Below, piece by piece: positions 43,788-52,157 of a stretch of 64,000 bases of DNA. Within the stretch, counting starts at the first letter, position 1, and each line of letters begins with the position of its first letter. The notes under the pieces were generated by a model. The model was not told the DNA's origin and did not search any database. It saw only the letters and a program-made list of their open reading frames with translations. This DNA is from Allobosea sp. (GTDB taxonomy: Bacteria; Pseudomonadota; Alphaproteobacteria; Rhizobiales; Kaistiaceae), in contig JAFKFV010000011.1 in assembly GCA_017307955.1 (NCBI GenBank), positions 124,001-188,000 of the forward strand, written 5' to 3'. A program made the position numbers and the translations under genes.

Positions 43788-45263
43788 TCAGGCGTCGACC
43801 ACCGCCTCCGCCTCGATCTCGACCTCATAGGGCCCAACCAGCGTGCCGATCTCCAGAAGCGTATTGGCCGGACGTGTCGTCCCGAAGACCCTGCCGTGCA
43901 CGCGCGATGCCGGTTCCCAGAGATTGGCATCGCGCAGATAGACGCGGGTTCGGACGACATCGTCCATCCTGCCGCCGAGCGCCGCGATCGAGGCGGCGAT
44001 CTTGTCGAGGATATAGGTCGTCTGGCCGGCGATATCGCCGGGGCAGACCGTCGATCCGTCGGTATGCGTCGCGGTCGTGCCGGAAACGAGGATGCGCTCG
44101 CCGATCCTGACCGCGCGCGAATAGCCGGCGATCGGTTCCCAGATGCTGCCGGAATCGACCCTGAGACGGCCCGGCTTTCCCGGCACCGGCTCGGCCCGGT
44201 AGATCTGCGGCATGGTCGCGAGATGATGCGAAAGGTCGCCCGATGCCGTCAGGAAGGGCGGCTTGCGGTACTCGTCGCCGCAATCTCCCGGCAGCATCGT
44301 CGAGCCCGCGAAGGCGGCGTCGAGGAGCGCGTGGTCCTCGGCGTCGAGATGGAATGAAAAGGCCGCGAGATTGTCGGCGCGATGCTCGCGCTCGCCGAGG
44401 CGCGCGCCGATGATGACGGCCGCCACGGCCGGATGATCGAGCACCCAGCGTGTCGCGACATTCGACAGCGAGACGCCATGCTTCTTCGCGATGGCCGAGG
44501 CGGCGGAGAGGATGCCCTGCAGCGCGTCCCAGCCGCCGATCGCGTCGACGAAGCGGCGATATTTCATCTTGCTCCAGTCCGAGGCGTCGCCGGGCTCGGC
44601 CTTGCCGAGCCAGCGCTCCGACAGCCAGCCGCCGCCCATGGTGCCATAGGCGAGCAGGCGGATGCCGCTTTCGAGGCAGAAGGCGCTCATCGCATCGGCC
44701 GCGCGGCGGTCGAGCAGCGAGAACGACACCTGATTGGTGGCGATGGTGACGCCGTTCTTCACGACGAGGCGCAGATGATCGGTGTCGAAATTGGTGAGCC
44801 CGAGATGACGGATGATCCCCTCGCGCCGCATCTCCTCCATCTCGGCCAGAGCGTCGAGATAGTCGGGATGCTCGAAGCTCCACCAGTGGAACTGCATGAG
44901 ATCGACGCTGTCGACGCCGAGCCGCTCGAGGCTGCGGCCGACTCCGGCGCGCACGACCTCGCGCGTCATCGGCCCCGGCGGCGGGCACCATTTGGTCGAG
45001 ACGAACGGCTTGAGTCCCTCTTCCTCCGCCCGTTTCAGGAACCGGCCGGTGATCAGCTCGGCGCTGCCATAGTGATCGGCCATGTCGAAGGCGTCGAAGC
45101 CCGAGCGCGCATAGGCGAGCATGGCTTCCGCCGCCGGCTCGATCGCCACCGCCTCGCCGCCGCGCTCCATGTCCGCGATCTGCCAGAGTCCGGTCGCGAT
45201 GCGCGGGATGGTGAACCCGGCCGGCACGGTAACACGGGCCGGGGCGGAGGGGAGGGCGGTCAT
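43788..45263 (-). CDS. Aldo/keto reductase fused to a RidA-like domain
   Basis: A 491-residue two-domain protein. Residues about 10-340 are an aldo/keto reductase with the Asp-Tyr pair in FDMADHYGS, the Lys in VSTKW, and the His in LMQFHWW. Residues about 365-490 are a RidA/YjgF domain (YSRAVRIGERILVSGTTA to YEVEIEAEAVVDA). The residue aligned with E. coli RidA Arg105 is Asn in PANTLLEI, so the imine-hydrolase activity is probably lost, as in the Rid4-7 subgroups. The two domains are in one continuous frame with no internal start needed. A repeat element and 179 bases separate it from the binding-protein gene upstream. Confidence 0.88.
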   Translation of the reverse strand: MTALPSAPARVTVPAGFTIPRIATGLWQIADMERGGEAVAIEPAAEAMLAYARSGFDAFDMADHYGSAELITGRFLKRAEEEGLKPFVSTKWCPPPGPMTREVVRAGVGRSLERLGVDSVDLMQFHWWSFEHPDYLDALAEMEEMRREGIIRHLGLTNFDTDHLRLVVKNGVTIATNQVSFSLLDRRAADAMSAFCLESGIRLLAYGTMGGGWLSERWLGKAEPGDASDWSKMKYRRFVDAIGGWDALQGILSAASAIAKKHGVSLSNVATRWVLDHPAVAAVIIGARLGEREHRADNLAAFSFHLDAEDHALLDAAFAGSTMLPGDCGDEYRKPPFLTASGDLSHHLATMPQIYRAEPVPGKPGRLRVDSGSIWEPIAGYSRAVRIGERILVSGTTATHTDGSTVCPGDIAGQTTYILDKIAASIAALGGRMDDVVRTRVYLRDANLWEPASRVHGRVFGTTRPANTLLEIGTLVGPYEVEIEAEAVVDA

Positions 45264-45309
45264 GATGGTTCTTTCAGTTCGTCGTCGCCGGCAAAGGCGG
45301 CTCTTCTCC

Positions 45310-45400
45310 CACTCCCGCGCCGGCGGGGGAGGGTCGGAAGGGAGGTGTCTCGACGCAGGAGACCCCCTCTCCATCTCTCCCCCGCCTAGCGGGAGAGAGG
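45310..45400. repeat. Intergenic repeat C
   Basis: Between the binding-protein gene and the AKR-RidA gene. The right part holds CTCTCCCCCGC-CTA-GCGGGAGAGAG (45375-45399), nearly the same hairpin as in repeat B. The left part holds CCGCGCCGGCGGGGG and GTCGGAAGGGAGG blocks. It interrupts an otherwise compact leftward operon and could uncouple binding-protein expression from the enzymes downstream. Confidence 0.7.
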
Positions 45401-45442
45401 ACAGCTCGTGCCAGCCGATGGGGTGGCGCCCCAACGTCCACG

Positions 45443-46723
45443 CTACTTCGCGATGCTCGCCTTCACCTTGTCCACATCGGCGGTCGACATGGTGCCGACG
45501 GTCGTCACCTCGCCGTTCTGGATGCGCCACAGGCGGAACGGGCCGGTGATGTCGCCGACCTCGTCGAAGGTGACCGGTCCGATCACACCCTCATACTTGA
45601 TCGGCTTGCCCTCCTTGATGAGCGCGAGCGCCTTGGCGAACTCGTCCTTGCCGGCATGGATGACGGTGCCGTTCGGGTCGAGGACCTTGCGGATCGAGGC
45701 AGTGATTGCGGCCGGTTCGGCCTTGCCGTCCTTGGCCGCCTCGGCGATGGCGAGGCCGACGATGGCGCCGGCGTCATAGGACCGGTCGGCGGCCGGGGCG
45801 GCCGGGTCGATCCCCGAGAAGTCCTTGTACGAGCCGTAGAAATACTTGGTCGACGCGGTCTCGTCGGTGCCCGACGAGGTGCCGAAGGCGTCGTTCAGAT
45901 ATTCCGCGCCGACATTGGTGATGAAGTCGGCGCTGTTCATGCCGTCATTCAGGAGGAACTTCTGCGGGCCGCCCTGCGAGATCCAGGTGCGCGCGATGGT
46001 GGCGCCGTCGACCGGCGTCGAGACAAGATAGAGCGCCTCGGGCGAGGAGGCGAGCGCCGCCGTGACCTCGGCCTGATAGCTCGACTGCTTCTCGTTATAG
46101 GGCGTCACCGAGGTGATCTCGCCGCCCAGCGCCTTATAGGCCGACGAGAACTCGTTGACCATGTTGACGCCGAAGTCGTTGTTAACATTGATGATCGCGA
46201 TCTTCTTGATGCCCTGGTCGATCGCGAACTTCGCCGCCGCGATGCCCTGCAGCGCGTCCGAGGTGATGGTGCGGAAGAAGACGCCGTTGGTCTTGCCCTC
46301 GCGGCCGAGCTTGGTCAGCGTCGGCGAGGACGAGGCGGGCGAGACCTGCGGGATCTTGGCCGGGCCGGTGACCGAGGTCAGGATCGGGATCGATACCGAC
46401 GAGATGATGCCGCCGATGATGACCGGCACCTTCTTGACCTGAACAAGCTGCGTCGCGACATCCACGGCGACGGTGCCCTGGCTCTGCGAATCGCGCGTGT
46501 CGGTGACGAGTTTGCAGCCGCCGACGCCGCCGGCATCGTTGATGTCGCGCAGCGCCATCTCGACCGACTTGGCCCCGGCCTGGCCATATTCGCCGGCGGG
46601 TCCGGTCAGCTCCATCACGAGGCCGACGGTGATGGTGCAATCGTCGGCGCGCGCGGCTCCGGCGGCGCCGAGTGCGACGGCGCCGGTCATCAGCGCCGCG
46701 GTGAGCATACGGATCGACGTCAT
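45443..46723 (-). CDS. Branched-chain amino acid-type (LivJ-like) ABC substrate-binding protein
   Basis: A 426-residue periplasmic binding protein. The signal peptide (MTSIRMLTAALMTGAVALGAAGAARA) is followed by the type I binding fold: ITVGLVMELTGPAGEYGQAGAKSVEMAL, VIIGGIISSVSIPIL, and KFLLNDGMNSADFI. These match the Liv (HAAT) family that binds amino acids, amides or urea-like compounds. The start (46723) has AGGGAG seven bases upstream. The matching ATPases and permeases (livGFHM-like) lie about 2 kb away on the other strand, so the importer is split across a divergent promoter. Confidence 0.9.
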   Translation of the reverse strand: MTSIRMLTAALMTGAVALGAAGAARADDCTITVGLVMELTGPAGEYGQAGAKSVEMALRDINDAGGVGGCKLVTDTRDSQSQGTVAVDVATQLVQVKKVPVIIGGIISSVSIPILTSVTGPAKIPQVSPASSSPTLTKLGREGKTNGVFFRTITSDALQGIAAAKFAIDQGIKKIAIINVNNDFGVNMVNEFSSAYKALGGEITSVTPYNEKQSSYQAEVTAALASSPEALYLVSTPVDGATIARTWISQGGPQKFLLNDGMNSADFITNVGAEYLNDAFGTSSGTDETASTKYFYGSYKDFSGIDPAAPAADRSYDAGAIVGLAIAEAAKDGKAEPAAITASIRKVLDPNGTVIHAGKDEFAKALALIKEGKPIKYEGVIGPVTFDEVGDITGPFRLWRIQNGEVTTVGTMSTADVDKVKASIAK

Positions 46724-46773
46724 CGAAAACTCCCTGCCCCGCTTCAGCGGGCCTTTCCCCCGGTTTCCCGTCT

Positions 46774-47208
46774 TCAACCCGTCTGCATCCAGGTTTCCTG
46801 CAGATGGCGCCACACCACGCCGCGCGGCGCCGCCTCGTCGCCGAGAAACAGCGCCATCGAGCGCCGCCGCGTGATGCGGCCGTCACGATACTGTCGCTCG
46901 ATATAGATGAGCAAGACGGCATCCCCGGAGGCGTGGACGAGCTCGACATCCTCGATGCCGATCTCGAAGCGGTCCGCCATCGAGCCGAAGGCGCCTTCGA
47001 TCCAGGGCACGATCGCGCCCCGGTCCAGCATCTCCCCGCCCGGCGTCGTCAGGCGAAAGTCCGGATGCGTCGTGGTCAGCCAGAGCTCGAACTCGTCGCG
47101 CGTCGCCGTCCCCAGGAACCAGCGGACGAAGAAATCATGCGAGGCCGCGATCTCGGCGACCGCGGCGCGCGCGAGCGGATGATCGGGCAGGGGGCGATCG
47201 GTGCTCAT
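46774..47208 (-). CDS. NTF2-like (SnoaL-fold) small protein
   Basis: A 144-residue protein of the nuclear transport factor 2/SnoaL-like fold: an N-terminal helix, then FELWLTTTHPDFRLTTPGG, a dyad-like EIGIEDVELVHASGDAVLL strand, and YRDGRITRRRSMALFLGD. The ATG (47208) overlaps the preceding reductase stop as ATGA, so they are translationally coupled. The fold often binds or hydrolyses small hydrophobic or polyol substrates. Position between an AKR and a transporter suggests an isomerase or dehydratase role in the pathway, which is inference. Confidence 0.75.
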   Translation of the reverse strand: MSTDRPLPDHPLARAAVAEIAASHDFFVRWFLGTATRDEFELWLTTTHPDFRLTTPGGEMLDRGAIVPWIEGAFGSMADRFEIGIEDVELVHASGDAVLLIYIERQYRDGRITRRRSMALFLGDEAAPRGVVWRHLQETWMQTG

Positions 47209-48248
47209 TGGGCGTTGAGATTGTATTTCATGATCGAGCCATGGCGTCCGGTGCGGTCGCGTTCGAGCGTATAGACGTCGCCCTCGAGCCCGCGCCCCTT
47301 GGCGATCACCGCGTCGATCGCCGCCCGGTCTTCGTCGTCGAGCGTGAGCGCGCCGATGGCCAGATTGCGGGCGAGATGGGCGCGGCTGCGGGCGCCGACG
47401 ATGACGGCCGCGACGCCCGGCCGGTCGAGCGTCCAGCGGCTGGCGACGGTCGCGATGTCGGCGCCATGTTTCGCGCCGATGCGGGCCAGCGTCGCGAGGA
47501 GTTCCTGAAAGAGATCCCAGCCGCCGAAATCCTCGATGATCAGCTTGTACTTCGTCAGCGAGCGGTTCTCGAGCGGATGCTCGGGCTCTGTGGCGCCCAG
47601 CCAGCGCTCGCCCAGGAAGCCGCCGGCGACGGTGCCGTAGCACAGAAGGTCGATGCCGTTCTCGGCGGCCAGCGCGACCAGCTCCTTTTCCGGGCGCTGG
47701 TCGAGCACGGAATACTGCACTTGCAGCGTCCGGAGCGGCACGCCGGCAGCGAGGATCGCGCGCACCCGCTCGCAATCGAAATTGGTGCCGCTGACAAAGC
47801 GGATCTTGCCGGCCTGCCGCAGTTCGTCGAGCCACACGGCGGCCTCGACATAGCGCGGCTCGGCATAATCCCACCAATGGAACTGCACGAGGTCGAGCCG
47901 TTCCATTTTCAGCCGCATGAGCGACTGGTCGATGATCGCCTCGATGTCGGCCTTGCGGAGGCGCGGCAGGATCGCAAGATCCGGCACGCATTTGGTATGG
48001 ACATGGATGCGGCCGAGCGCCGCCTTGCCATAGGTGGCCCCGAAGGCGGCGCGGAAGTCGCCGATCATCGCCTCCACGCCGGTATAGATGTCGGCGCAGT
48101 CGAAAGTGACGATGCCGGCCTCGGCGAAGGCGGCCATGTCCGCAATGGCGTCGTCGCGATCGACCGGGCCGTGGCCGCCGGCCAGCTGCCAGCCGCCGCG
48201 GATGACGCGCGAGATGCGGTAGTCGGGCGCAAGGTCTCTGTATTCCAT
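47205..48248 (-). CDS. Aldo/keto reductase
   Basis: A 347-residue aldo/keto reductase. The catalytic set is Asp and Tyr in FDCADIYTG, Lys in HVHTKCVP and His in LVQFHWWDY. NAD(P) binding marks include AAVIVGARS near the C-terminus. The start MEYRDLAPDYRISRVIRGGWQ (48248) is chosen by family length; the frame upstream runs into the TIGR04076 gene. It is paralogous to the reductase half of the AKR-RidA fusion, sharing the QFHWW and GTNFD signatures. It probably reduces or oxidises the same class of substrate. Confidence 0.88.
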   Translation of the reverse strand: MEYRDLAPDYRISRVIRGGWQLAGGHGPVDRDDAIADMAAFAEAGIVTFDCADIYTGVEAMIGDFRAAFGATYGKAALGRIHVHTKCVPDLAILPRLRKADIEAIIDQSLMRLKMERLDLVQFHWWDYAEPRYVEAAVWLDELRQAGKIRFVSGTNFDCERVRAILAAGVPLRTLQVQYSVLDQRPEKELVALAAENGIDLLCYGTVAGGFLGERWLGATEPEHPLENRSLTKYKLIIEDFGGWDLFQELLATLARIGAKHGADIATVASRWTLDRPGVAAVIVGARSRAHLARNLAIGALTLDDEDRAAIDAVIAKGRGLEGDVYTLERDRTGRHGSIMKYNLNAQ

Positions 48249-48259
48249 GGGTCTTGCTT

Positions 48260-48625
48260 TCAATCGGCCGCCGGCAGCGGCACGGCCGTCGTCTCGGCAT
48301 GCGAGAAGCGGCGGAGGCCGAGCCTCGTGATGCGCAGCCGCGACGGACAGTTGGGATCGGGGCAGGCGACTTCGGCGTCGCTGGTCATCCAGTCGTTCTG
48401 ATGGGTCGGCCGCTGCTTGGCGGCGAGGAGGGGAAGCACCGAGGCGAGCGAATAGATCGAAATGCCCTGGCCGGGCGGAAGATGCAGCATCTCGCCCCTG
48501 AGCTCGAAATGATCGCCGACCTTGGCGCCGCAATAGAGCTTCGCCCCCGGCGGCGCCACCACCTCGACGCGCAGATCGTAGAGCGTGAATGCGTCATCGG
48601 CCCCGCGGGGCGGCTCGTCGGCCAT
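48260..48625 (-). CDS. TIGR04076 family protein
   Basis: A 121-residue small cysteine-containing protein. Family features are VEVVAPPGAKLYCGAKVGDHFEL, the GQGISIYSLASVLPLLAAKQR helix with NDWMTSDAEVACPDPNC and the basic SRLRITRLG end. AGGAGG lies six bases before the ATG at 48625. It starts the leftward operon, 11 bases before the aldo/keto reductase. Function is unknown; relatives also sit in oxidoreductase clusters. Confidence 0.75.
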   Translation of the reverse strand: MADEPPRGADDAFTLYDLRVEVVAPPGAKLYCGAKVGDHFELRGEMLHLPPGQGISIYSLASVLPLLAAKQRPTHQNDWMTSDAEVACPDPNCPSRLRITRLGLRRFSHAETTAVPLPAAD

Positions 48626-48738
48626 TGCCATCCTCCTCGAACGCAGGCCTCGCCCCTTGAGTACGCGCCTGAGCCATGGTGAAACGGGCGGGGTCCTTCG
48701 GGGCCGATCCGCTCCATCCGCCTTGGTCTGGCGCAGGC

Positions 48739-49497
48739 ATGCTTGAAGTTCAATCGGTTTCCAAGTCCTTCGACGGCTTTCGGGCGGTCGACGGCGTCAG
48801 CTTCGCGGTCGCGCGCGGCGCGATCACGGGGTTGATCGGGCCGAACGGGGCCGGCAAGACGACGACCTTCAACCTCATCGCCGGCACGCTCGCGCCCGAT
48901 GCCGGATCGATTCGCGTCGACGGCCGGGCGGTCGAGCATGAGCCGGCGCACCGGCGCATCGCGTCCGGGCTCGCGCGCACCTTCCAGATCCCGAAGCCCT
49001 TCGCGGCGATGACGGTGCTCGAAAACGTGCTCACGGCGGCGCAGGACCAGCCGGGCGAACGCCTCCTGCCGGCGCTTTTCGCGCGCGGCGCCGGTCGGGC
49101 GCAGGAGCGGCGCAATATCGAGCGCGCCCGCGAGATCATCGCCTTTCTCGAACTCACCCGTGTCGAGCGCGAGCCGGCGCGCGTCCTTTCCGGGGGCCAG
49201 CGCAAGCTGCTCGAACTCGCCCGCGTGCTGATGGCGGGGCCGAAGCTCATCCTGCTCGACGAGCCGGCGGCGGGGGTCAATCCGGCGCTGCTCGAGACGA
49301 TCATGGCGCGGATCGAGGAGATCAACGCCCGCGGCATCACCTTCCTGATCATCGAGCACAATATGGATCTCGTCGCGCGGCTCTGCGGCGAGGTGGTCGT
49401 GATGGCGGAGGGGCGCGTGCTCGGTCGCGGCCGGCCGGCCGAGATGGCGCGCGATCCGCGCGTCGTCGAGGCCTATCTCGGCGGGGTCGCGGCGTGA
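48739..49497 (+). CDS. LivG-type ABC transporter ATPase
   Basis: A 252-residue ATPase. Walker A is GPNGAGKTT (about residue 36), the signature is LSGGQRK, Walker B is LILLDEPAAG, and the insert RTFQIPKPFAAMTVLENVL is typical of LivG. The ATG at 48739 gives the family N-terminus (MLEVQSVSKSF). It opens the rightward arm, divergent from the TIGR04076 gene across 113 bases. It powers import of the substrate bound by the LivJ-like protein. Confidence 0.93.
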   Translation: MLEVQSVSKSFDGFRAVDGVSFAVARGAITGLIGPNGAGKTTTFNLIAGTLAPDAGSIRVDGRAVEHEPAHRRIASGLARTFQIPKPFAAMTVLENVLTAAQDQPGERLLPALFARGAGRAQERRNIERAREIIAFLELTRVEREPARVLSGGQRKLLELARVLMAGPKLILLDEPAAGVNPALLETIMARIEEINARGITFLIIEHNMDLVARLCGEVVVMAEGRVLGRGRPAEMARDPRVVEAYLGGVAA

Positions 49498-50246
49498 GCG
49501 AGGCGGCCGTCCTCTCGGCGACCGATCTCGAGGCCGGCTACGAGCCCGGCCTGCCGATCGTCAAGGGCGCCTCGATCAGGGTCGGGCGTGGCGAGATCGT
49601 CGTGCTGCTCGGCCCGAACGGCGCCGGCAAGTCGACGCTGATGAAGGCGATGGCGGGTCTCGTGCCGGTCTCGCGCGGCGTGGTGCGCCTCGGCGAGGCC
49701 GATATCACGCGGAGCCCGGCCCATCGCATGGTCCGTCTCGGCCTCGCTTTCGTGCCGCAGACGGAGAACATCTTCACGACCATGAGCATCGAGGAAAACC
49801 TCGTCCTCGCCGGCCATGTCGTGGCGCCGGCCGAGCGCCGCGCCCGCGTCGAGGCGATGTTCGCGCTCTTTCCCGATCTTGCCGCCCGCCGCCGCCTCGC
49901 CGCCGGGCGCCTCTCCGGCGGCCAGCGCCAGATGCTGGCCGTTGCCCGCGCGCTGATGATCGACCCGACGGTGCTGATGCTCGACGAGCCCTCCGCGGGC
50001 CTCTCGCCGAAGCTCACCGGCGAGGTGTTTGCCAAGCTCGCCGAAATCCGCCGGACGGGCGTCACCATCCTTCTCGTCGAACAGAACGCCCGCGCGGCGC
50101 TCGCCATCGCCGATCGCGCCTATATCCTTGCCGACGGCCGCAACCGCCATGAGGGGCCGGCCGCGAGCCTCGCCGCGGATCCCGAAATCGCGGCGCACTA
50201 TCTCGGCCTCGGCGGCGCCGACGATCTCGAAAGGACCCGCCGTTGA
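49494..50246 (+). CDS. LivF-type ABC transporter ATPase
   Basis: A 250-residue ATPase, the second of the pair. Walker A is GPNGAGKST, the signature LSGGQRQ, and Walker B VLMLDEPSAG; FVPQTENIFTTMSIEENL is the LivF helical insert. The GTG overlaps the LivG stop (GTGA). It is followed without a gap by the permease gene, whose TTG overlaps its stop. Confidence 0.93.
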   Translation: MSEAAVLSATDLEAGYEPGLPIVKGASIRVGRGEIVVLLGPNGAGKSTLMKAMAGLVPVSRGVVRLGEADITRSPAHRMVRLGLAFVPQTENIFTTMSIEENLVLAGHVVAPAERRARVEAMFALFPDLAARRRLAAGRLSGGQRQMLAVARALMIDPTVLMLDEPSAGLSPKLTGEVFAKLAEIRRTGVTILLVEQNARAALAIADRAYILADGRNRHEGPAASLAADPEIAAHYLGLGGADDLERTRR

Positions 50247-51151
50247 GCCTGCAGTTCCTCGCAGACGGCATCTTCGCCGGCGCGCTGATCGGCCTCGGCG
50301 CGGTCGGCCTGACGCTGACCTATTCGATCCTGCGCTTCTCGAACTTCACCCATGGCGACTTCGTCAGCTGGGGCGCCTATCTGGCACTGACCGTGACCGG
50401 GGCGCTGGCCGGGACGCTGCTTCCGGCCGCGCGCTTCGTGCCCTTCTCCTTCGGCTGGCCGCTCGTCGCCGGGGCGCTGATCGCCATGGTGCTGACAGGT
50501 CTCCTCGCGCTCGCGCTCGACTTCGCCCTGTTCCGCCCGCTCCGGCGAACCGGCCACGGCATCGTCATGGTGATCGCGAGCTTCGGCGCCTCGCTAGCCC
50601 TCCGGGCGCTGCTCGAATTCCTCTTCACCTCCGAGCCGGCCTATTTCAGCCGCGCCATCCAGATCGCGATGCCGATCGGCTTCGGAATCCGCGTGACGCC
50701 CGATCAGGCGGCGATGATGGGCCTCGCCGCGATCGTCGTCGCCGCCATGCATCTTCTCCTGACGCGTACCCATATCGGCCGTTCGATGCGGGCGGTGAGC
50801 GAGAACCCGGCGCTGGCGCGTGTCGTCGGCATCGACGTCGCCGCCGTCATCCGCGCCACCTGGCTGATCGGCGGCGCGCTCGCCTGCGTCTCCGGCATCA
50901 TGCTCGGCCTCACGGTGCAGATCCGGCCGCAAATGGGCTTCGACCTCCTTCTCCCGCTCTTCGCCGCGGCCATTCTCGGCGGCATCGGCAGCGTCTGGGG
51001 CGCCATCCTCGGCGGCCTCGTCGTCGGCATCGGCGAGGCGGCGGCGGTGCAGTTCGTCGGCTCGGAATATCGCGCCGCGGTCGCATTCCTGCTGCTGATC
51101 GCCATGCTGCTCGTCCGCCCGCGCGGCTTCTTCGGAGTGCGCGAGGGATGA
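50243..51151 (+). CDS. LivH-type ABC permease
   Basis: A 302-residue membrane permease with about eight spans. It has GLTLTYSILRFSNFTHGDFV at the start, MRAVSENPALARVVGID (the ATPase-contact loop), and GGIGSVWGAILGGLVVG near the C-terminus. It starts at TTG (50243) as TTGA over the LivF stop. It forms one half of the import pore. Confidence 0.92.
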   Translation: MSLQFLADGIFAGALIGLGAVGLTLTYSILRFSNFTHGDFVSWGAYLALTVTGALAGTLLPAARFVPFSFGWPLVAGALIAMVLTGLLALALDFALFRPLRRTGHGIVMVIASFGASLALRALLEFLFTSEPAYFSRAIQIAMPIGFGIRVTPDQAAMMGLAAIVVAAMHLLLTRTHIGRSMRAVSENPALARVVGIDVAAVIRATWLIGGALACVSGIMLGLTVQIRPQMGFDLLLPLFAAAILGGIGSVWGAILGGLVVGIGEAAAVQFVGSEYRAAVAFLLLIAMLLVRPRGFFGVREG

Positions 51152-52122
51152 TCGACCTCATCGGCTATGGCGCCTTCTTCCTCGTCACGGCGCTGATCTT
51201 CGGCGTGCTGGCGCTCGGGCTCAACCTGCAATGGGGCCAGACGGGACTGTTCAATGTCGGCGTCGCCGGCTTCGCGGCCATCGGCGCCTATGCCTCGGCG
51301 CTGGTGACGACGCCGGATGCGGCCGAGCGCTTCGGCGGTTTCGGCTGGCCGATCGCCGCCGGCTGGCTTCTCGCCATGGTTCTCGCCGGCGCGGCGGCGC
51401 TCGTCGTCGGCATCGCGACCTTGCGGCTGCGGGCCGACTATCTCGCCATGACCACCTTCGGCATCGCGGTCACCATCCAGGTCGTGGCGCTGAACGCGAC
51501 GGCGCTGACCGGCGGGCCGTTCGGCATTGCCTTCATCCCGCGTCCCTTTTCGGGCCTTGCCGAGAACCCGCTCGCCTTCAATTTTGCCAATCTGGCGCTC
51601 ACCGCGGCGGTGACGCTCGGTCTCTTCCTGATGCTGGAGACGCTGACGCGGAGCCCCTTCGGCCGGGTCCTCCGGGCCATCCGCGAGGACGAGGCGGCGG
51701 CAGCCTCGCTCGGCAAGAACGTCAATCTCTACCGGCTGCAGGCTTTCGCGCTCGGCGGCGCGATCATGGGCCTCGCCGGCGCCATGCAGGCGCATTTCAT
51801 CGGCTTCATCGCGCCCGACAATTATCTCTCGATCCTGACCTTCCAGGTCTGGGCGATGCTGATCGTCGGCGGCTCGGGCAACAATCGCGGCGCTCTCATC
51901 GGCGCTTTCGTCGTCTGGGCCCTGTGGAGCCTCTCCAGCCTCGCGGTCGGCAGCCTCGTCGCGCCGTCCTTCCAGGCGCGCGCCGCCGCGCTGCAGATCG
52001 TGGCCATCGGCGTCGCGCTGGCGCTGATCCTGCTCATCCGCCCGCGCGGCCTCATCGGCGAGCGCGCCACCGTCTCGCGCGATGTCGAAGTCGCGCCCGG
52101 CGACATCGCCGACAAGACCTGA
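51148..52122 (+). CDS. LivM-type ABC permease
   Basis: A 324-residue membrane permease with about ten spans, the other half of the pore. It has GLNLQWGQTGLFNVGVAGF, the contact loop GRVLRAIREDEAAAASLGKNV, and GGSGNNRGALIGAF. The ATG overlaps the LivH stop (ATGA). A hydrophilic C-terminal tail of about 20 residues follows IRPRGL. All four Liv genes are coupled by start/stop overlaps. Confidence 0.92.
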   Translation: MIDLIGYGAFFLVTALIFGVLALGLNLQWGQTGLFNVGVAGFAAIGAYASALVTTPDAAERFGGFGWPIAAGWLLAMVLAGAAALVVGIATLRLRADYLAMTTFGIAVTIQVVALNATALTGGPFGIAFIPRPFSGLAENPLAFNFANLALTAAVTLGLFLMLETLTRSPFGRVLRAIREDEAAAASLGKNVNLYRLQAFALGGAIMGLAGAMQAHFIGFIAPDNYLSILTFQVWAMLIVGGSGNNRGALIGAFVVWALWSLSSLAVGSLVAPSFQARAAALQIVAIGVALALILLIRPRGLIGERATVSRDVEVAPGDIADKT

Positions 52123-52157
52123 CGACCCGAACGCAGGACAATCCCGAAGGATCCCCC

